A stretch of 64,000 nucleotides of DNA from Asterochloris sp. CNOR1 (Eukaryota > Chlorophyta > Trebouxiophyceae > Trebouxiales > Trebouxiaceae): the NCBI GenBank assembly GCA_963969365.1, contig OZ017758.1, positions 1,364,001 to 1,428,000 of the forward strand, given 5' to 3'. Shown piece by piece: positions 59,701 to 64,000 of this stretch; the stretch's first letter is position 1; each line of letters opens with the position of its first letter. A program made the translations under genes and the position numbers. The notes under the pieces are model-generated. The model had not been told where the DNA came from and ran no database searches. It saw only the letters and a list, made by a program, of their open reading frames with translations.

Positions 59701-60613
59701 GTCAGCCCCAGCTGCAGCAGGCCTGACATGCTGGGCAGCAGGGCCTGCAGCAGGCTCTCAAGGTCCTCTGTAGGCTTGAAGTTGACCTGCAGGGCAGAGA
59801 TGCGATGGGCTTGTCCCTTGAGGACACAGACCTCGCCTGTGGTGCTGGAGGGCACGGCTGCATGCCTCTGCTGCCCACCATTGAAGGGCAGACTCCCTAC
59901 GACATTGGACCTGGCTGCCGTGGCCGCATCAAGCCCCCAGCGCAGTGACAGGCTCCGCAGCACCGTGCGTCAAACAACAACACCGCACTGCACACGCATC
60001 TGCCCAACTCCTGCATGGACGCCGCACTCTCCATGCAGAGCTGACGCCCCGGGCAGCGGTGGCATGGCCAACACTGCAGAGGCAGCTGGAGCAGCAGATG
60101 GCTTCCTTGCCGCTGAGTGCAGAGTTCTCACCTGGAGGCAACGCACCGCAGCGCCCCGCCTGACCGCCCACCGCAGGATGCGGTTCTTCTGCATGCGGAT
60201 CTGGCTGTCGTCCGTGTCCCCAATGCAGGCCGCCAGCTCGCAGGAGCGGATGTGGCAATGCTCCCAGGCCATGCTGGGCGCGGCCAAGGCTTTCCGCCAC
60301 GCCTTGCACACGCAGGGCGCATGGCTGAGCCTGCGGACACACAAAAATGCAGTGACTCATTCTGGAGATGCTGCTGATGCTGGCATCAGGCCACCAGGGG
60401 GGCCCAGCAGGGAGAACAGGGGCAGCATGGTGCATTTTGGGGGTCGTGCACCTGAGATGGTGATGCTGCTCAGAGGGCTGGCTCAGACACCTTGGTGCAA
60501 GAGGTGCAAACTAGCAGGCCTGCTAGGACAGCCTTCTACCTTTCTGCAAATGGGACATTTGCCAGAACTAGCTGGAGCTCCTCTTGTGACAAGCTGTGCA
60601 CCCTTGTGCTCAT
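56771..60613 (-). CDS. F-box / leucine-rich repeat protein (SCF substrate receptor type)
   Basis: Supported exons: 60540-60613, 60132-60330, a third ending at 59687 (start unresolved, about 59960), 59066-59229, 58675-58758, 57997-58167, 57292-57597, 56771-56968. The first two exons make a compact F-box: LSQEELQLVLANVPFAERLS, then CVCKAWRKALAAPSMAWE. LRR units follow, for example LTTLTSLDLSRLGSG, LTLLERLWLSRFGLLGRLP, LTGLVHLHLEECGVQGLPAE, LRNLRKLALVSNPL and LDLSCNDLDRLPQNLHLLT, and a non-repeat tail ends EKELEKLTLATQ. F-box/LRR proteins choose substrates for SCF ubiquitin ligases. The junction into exon 3 shows no in-phase AG acceptor (a TGA interrupts the frame upstream), so an exon is missing or a non-standard site is used. 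One more LRR exon may lie near 58790-58880. Confidence 0.78.
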
Positions 60614-61264
60614 CCACTGGCTCTGTCAAAGCTCAGGTTGACACGGGAGGCACATTTGGAGGTGCCCAAAGATCAACACTGTCACAGGCGCTGGACTCAG
60701 GTGTCTATGTTCGTCTTTGGGAGATTGTGTGCCGAGGACCAGTCTGTCACATGCCACAGCTGGGGGAATCTGATGTGTAGTTACATTTCACACAACTCCA
60801 TCGATCGCAAGGCACTACTGTCCGCCTCGACAGTGCCGGACCTGGCAACATCCATGGCTCAGTGATATGTCCCTGCCAGTCTTCCAGCATCTGGCCACTA
60901 CGATCGACTGTGAGAGCAACAGCAGTGATTGCACCAGCAAGGGAGACCATCCAACACCACGAACCATGCTGAAGCCTCACGTCTGAAGCTCTCTGATTGG
61001 ACCACCACATGCAGCTGCTTGATCATCACTTCCCACTGTGACTGGTTGGGGGCAGCGTCAGTGTGACCAGAAAGGTATTGTGCCCGTCTGGCATACCCCA
61101 GGTGCGCTGGACAGTCGCTAAGTTACGTGCTTCATCCTGAATTGCATCACACTCACCACTCAAATTGCTTCACAGCCCAACAATGAAGCCAACAGTTTCA
61201 TTGTCGTGAGACTATAAGGCCATGCAGGCAATGCACACACATGAGTGGGAGCGCTTCACTCAGT
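60614..61264. other. Intergenic region between IQ-motif gene and F-box/LRR gene
   Basis: 651 bp between two minus-strand genes, expected to contain the IQ gene's 3' UTR and the F-box gene's promoter. I see no extra exon, repeat or RNA gene here. Confidence 0.5.
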
Positions 61265-62975
61265 TCATGTGGAAGGGCATAAGTGGGTCATGGGGTGGCT
61301 TAGACGCTGCGCGGCCATAGATAGGTTGGCCTCCTCAAGTGACTCCAAGCCCTGCACAAAGTGTTGCAGCCTCATGCAAGCAGAGCAGAATGTCTGCAGC
61401 TGAACCCACATGTTGGCATGTCTAGTCCGCTGTGCATGCAGCTCGGCGCCTGCATGAGCCCAGCAGGGCTGGGACCACAGCAGCAGCCGCTCACCTCCAC
61501 TGCATCAGCTCTGGAGCTGGCCCGCCACAACGCCCCAACAGCAGCCACGGGTGCAACTGCAGCCAGCTCTGAGCGAGCATTGTGGCTGCTCCTGCTGGGC
61601 CTGAGGTCTGCTGCACTTCGGATCCACACCTGGCCCAGGGGTTGCGCCACCTGCTCAGTCTCAGCTGCAGCAGTGACCATAACATGGTCAGGGCCGCCCC
61701 GGTCAAGCTGCTGTCTGTGTACTTGGCAATCATGACAGACGCGCTGCAGGCTGACCTTGCAGCAGTGACACTGACGCCACTGCCTGCATCCTTGCTGTGC
61801 TTTGGGTCTTAATGCTTATCTGCGAACTGGCCAGAACCCGCTGCTGTGGTTTGCTCCACCCTGCAGAAGGCTCTCTGGGGCTGCAAGCAACGCTTGCACC
61901 GCCTGGTAGCCTGGGATGCCGCCTGCACGGCAAACGTATATCGTGTGCTGTGCCCAAAAGAGGCTGTGGTTTGGCAGACCAGCACGGAGGACAATGAGCA
62001 GCAGCACTTCTTACAATGCGCCCCGCCCTGGCGAGGATGCTCGAGCTGCAGCTGGCGAAATCTCACCTGCGGCAAAGGTGGCCCCGGAAGCAGCTCTGAA
62101 TTGTGAGCGCTGCAGCCTGCTGCACCAGGCTGTATCCCCTGCGGTTGCTGGAACAGGACGCTGGCAGTGCACTGGCTGGCCTCCCTGTCAGGCTTGCCTG
62201 CAACATTATTGCAGACAACTCCTCTCCTGCAAGACCTGTGCCGTCCTGCCCCTGGTTCAATGCATTCTCTACGGGTGCTGAGCTGCAATGAGCCTGGCTG
62301 CCTGGAGCATGCTCAGGACAGTCAGGAGACCCGTGAGTCTGCTCGCTTCCGAGGGCATCTGCTGTGGGCATCCTGCTGTCACTTAGCGGCCCTGGGGCCT
62401 GTGATTGCCACGGCCACCGGCAGCCGCCTGCACCAGTGCCCCCTGGCTGCGCAGCATCCTCTAATGATAAGAAGCTGGAGGCACTGCGGCATGCTGCCTC
62501 CCGCTCACAACCTTCCATGGGCTGCCTAGGGGTGGCAGGTGCTGGGCTGCTATCCTGACCGCTGCCGCTGAAGCTGCTGTCCCTGCTGCTGAGCTGCAAA
62601 TCAGAGTCGCTGTTTGACTCGCTGCCATCCTGAGCAGGCACTGGCTCTGCTGCAGGCGGCAGGCCTGCCTGGACAGCAGGGACTGCTGGCTCTGGACACG
62701 CCTGCTGTATGCTTGCCAAGCCCTGCATATTTGCAAGACAGCTGTACAATGCATGATGACTGCTGGCAGCAACTGCAGAGCTGCAAGGCACACAGCAGCC
62801 TGACCTTCAGGTATGCATTCAGCTGTTTACATCTTGCCAGGACATCACCAGACTGCTGCATGGCCATATATTGCAGACCCTGTGATGTTCTCTGCCTGAA
62901 GTCCTCCTCTTCCACCAGTCTCTTGACCAGGCTGCTGGTTCGAGACCGCGCATGCTGCTGCGGAGCCGGGGGCAT
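61265..62975 (-). CDS. IQ-motif (calmodulin-binding) protein, otherwise unrecognised
   Basis: Five exons sum to 417 codons: 62805-62975, 62067-62722, 61756-61922, 61495-61664, 61265-61351. The N-terminus is basic and helical (VKRLVEEEDFRQRTSQG, QQSGDVLARCKQLNAYL). A large acidic/Ser-rich exon (SNSDSDLQLSSRDSSFSGSG) follows and ends in one good IQ motif, AALTIQSCFRGHLCRRRHPR, around residue 270. After that come Ala/Ser-rich segments and a short helix (GLESLEEANLSMAAQRL). IQ motifs bind calmodulin or EF-hand light chains; cytoskeletal or ciliary IQ proteins are one possibility given the neighbours, but this is not shown. All internal phases agree across the five exons. Confidence 0.65.
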
Positions 62976-63238
62976 AGGGACAGCAAGGGAGGCAGTCCAC
63001 TCAGATGCCTCCCTGGGACTGCAGAGTTGGACTCTCGGAGTTTGCCCAGAATCCCGGACAAAGGTTGCATTGCAGGATATATAGCCGCATCAGGATGGGA
63101 GCCGAGCACAAAGGCCAGTTCCTGGTCCTGTTTCATTGGCCTGCTGCTCCTGATGCACCAGCTCATCTACTGTCACACCCGGTACTGTCTGATCAGCTTG
63201 TTGCTTCATCACACATGTCACACAACCCCTTGCTGCAG

Positions 63239-63599
63239 ATAAACTTGCTGAGACCAAGCATGCAGAGCAGGATAGGATGGAGGCTCATCGCAGAGAGTTG
63301 GAGGCAGCAAAATCCGCCAAAGAAGAGGTGAGCAGTGGCACCACACAGCGTGCAACCTGTTGGCCACCCCAGAGCCCAGCCAACCCTTTGATTTGCAGAC
63401 TCGACAGCGGGAGAGGGCTGCAAATAAAGAGGCACGCGCAATGGCGAGCACCCTCAACAGCGACCTTCCCATCAGCAAAAGGGCACAGAAAGAGGCGCGC
63501 GTTGCTGCCAAGCGGGATGCGCGGGCAGAGACTGGGCAGGAATGCGAGCATGGCATCTGGCGCTGCAAGATCTGCTTCCCTCCTGACAAGTCCCACTGA
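63239..63599 (+). CDS. Small basic protein with C-terminal C-x-H-x4-C-x2-C motif (start uncertain)
   Basis: Two exons, 63239-63327 and 63399-63599, joined in phase. The protein is a charged helix (ETKHAEQDRMEAHRRELEAA, TRQRERAANKEARAM, ISKRAQKEARVAAKRDARAE) ending in CEHGIWRCKICFPPDKSH. The Cys/His spacing could hold a zinc ion. If translation begins at the ATG at 63277 the product is 83 aa. If the acceptor at 63238 is used, a further exon upstream (perhaps ending at 63180) is needed. No family name is assigned. The gene lies head-to-head with the IQ-motif gene and ends 62 bp from the convergent Met/Pro-rich gene. Confidence 0.6.
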
Positions 63600-63661
63600 G
63601 TCTGAGACTGATTGCATGACGGCTGTGCGATGAAATTGATTAATTCATGAGGCAGGCAGCA

Positions 63662-64000
63662 CTATACAAGGCGAGCACGCTTTGCAATGTCATCAGATTC
63701 GCTGCGTGGAGGTGGTGCTGGGCCCCTGATGCCCATGCCTGCAGCAGTGAGCACTTTCAGCAATAGCTGCCTGCTTGTTGTGCAGGCAAATGTTACAGGC
63801 AGACTGACCTGGAAGGGGGTTGAATGGCAGGCTGGCCATAGGTGCACCCATCCCCTGCATCCCCATGCCCTGCATCCCCATGCTCATCTGCTGCTGCTGC
63901 ATGAGAGCAGCATAGCCGGGGTGCAGAGGCATCCCCAGGTTGGGGATTGGTGCTGATGGACGCATGGCCATGCTGGCATACGGCATGTGCATGCCTGTGC
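63662..64000 (-). CDS. C-terminus of a Met/Gln/Pro-rich protein, 5'-truncated by window edge
   Basis: Two exons on the minus strand: 63809 up to the window end, and 63662-63738, joined in phase. The visible 100 or so residues are low-complexity: MHMPYASMAMRPSAP, then MQQQQMSMGMQGMGMQGM, then NPLPGMGIRGPAPPPRSESD and a basic end DIAKRARLV. Met-Gly-Gln/Pro-rich tails of this kind occur in nuclear RNA-binding and splicing proteins, but nothing here identifies the family. The upstream part of the gene lies beyond base 64000. Confidence 0.6.

Noticed and set aside
59644-60780. Plus-strand open frame of 378 codons
   Set aside because: It runs antisense across the F-box and first LRR exons and their introns, has no domain-like sequence, and is explained by GC-rich codon use on the opposite strand.
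1-64000. tRNA, rRNA, CRISPR, transposase or retroelement sequences
   Set aside because: I looked on both strands for cloverleaf-like boxes, regular spacer arrays and RT, integrase or transposase motifs and found none that I can support.

Overview
This is nuclear DNA of a green alga. Nearly every gene is split by short introns with GT-AG, and sometimes GC-AG, borders. The base composition is GC-rich with many TGCAG acceptor sites, and there are no operons, Shine-Dalgarno sites or IS elements. A chloroplast-type ABC1K kinase and a C-terminally anchored TPR-like protein that looks plastid-targeted point to a photosynthetic green-lineage host. A CEP164-like and a CFAP119-like protein imply cilia in at least one life stage. 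The class cannot be fixed from the sequence; a trebouxiophyte or a relative with zoospores would fit. Gene models were built by joining exons whose flanking splice sites and codon phases agree. For almost every model the summed exon length is a whole number of codons ending in a stop.

Layout, left to right: 3' part of methionine aminopeptidase 1 (+, 96-1621); TMEM256/DUF423 membrane protein (+, 2041-2538); RWD-RBR ubiquitin ligase (+, 3051-8097); arginine-rich SMAP/RSRC2-like nuclear protein (-, 8205-11558); unrecognised coiled-coil protein (+, 11790-14694); ABC1K kinase (-, 14761-19840); CEP164-like protein (+, 20070-27414); DHX37/Dhr1 DEAH helicase (-, 27528-38143); TPR-like tail-anchored protein (+, 38420-39955); secreted wall-type protein (+, 40100-44342); small membrane-anchored coiled-coil protein (-, 44627-45850); methyltransferase (+, about 45828-47370); augmin subunit HAUS6 (+, 47865-52269); CFAP119/CCDC189-like protein (-, 52318-54267); SR protein (+, 54256-56590); F-box/LRR protein (-, 56771-60613); IQ-motif protein (-, 61265-62975); small basic protein with a CKIC motif (+, about 63239-63599); and the 3' end of a Met/Pro-rich protein (-, 63662-64000).

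Strands alternate often. Convergent genes are separated by only about 50-280 bp and divergent starts by about 230-300 bp, and two divergent pairs may overlap at their starts. Functional themes are microtubule and cilium biology (CEP164, CFAP119, HAUS6), RNA and ribosome biogenesis (DHX37, SR protein, SMAP protein), protein turnover (RBR ligase, F-box protein, MetAP), and plastid function (ABC1K, TPR-like). No rRNA, tRNA, CRISPR array or transposon was recognised. The most unusual local structure is decayed duplicate exons inside introns, including a second Walker A exon in the helicase gene, together with repeated use of GC-AG introns. I did not find a convincing wholly new system. The unrecognised proteins are described as seen.
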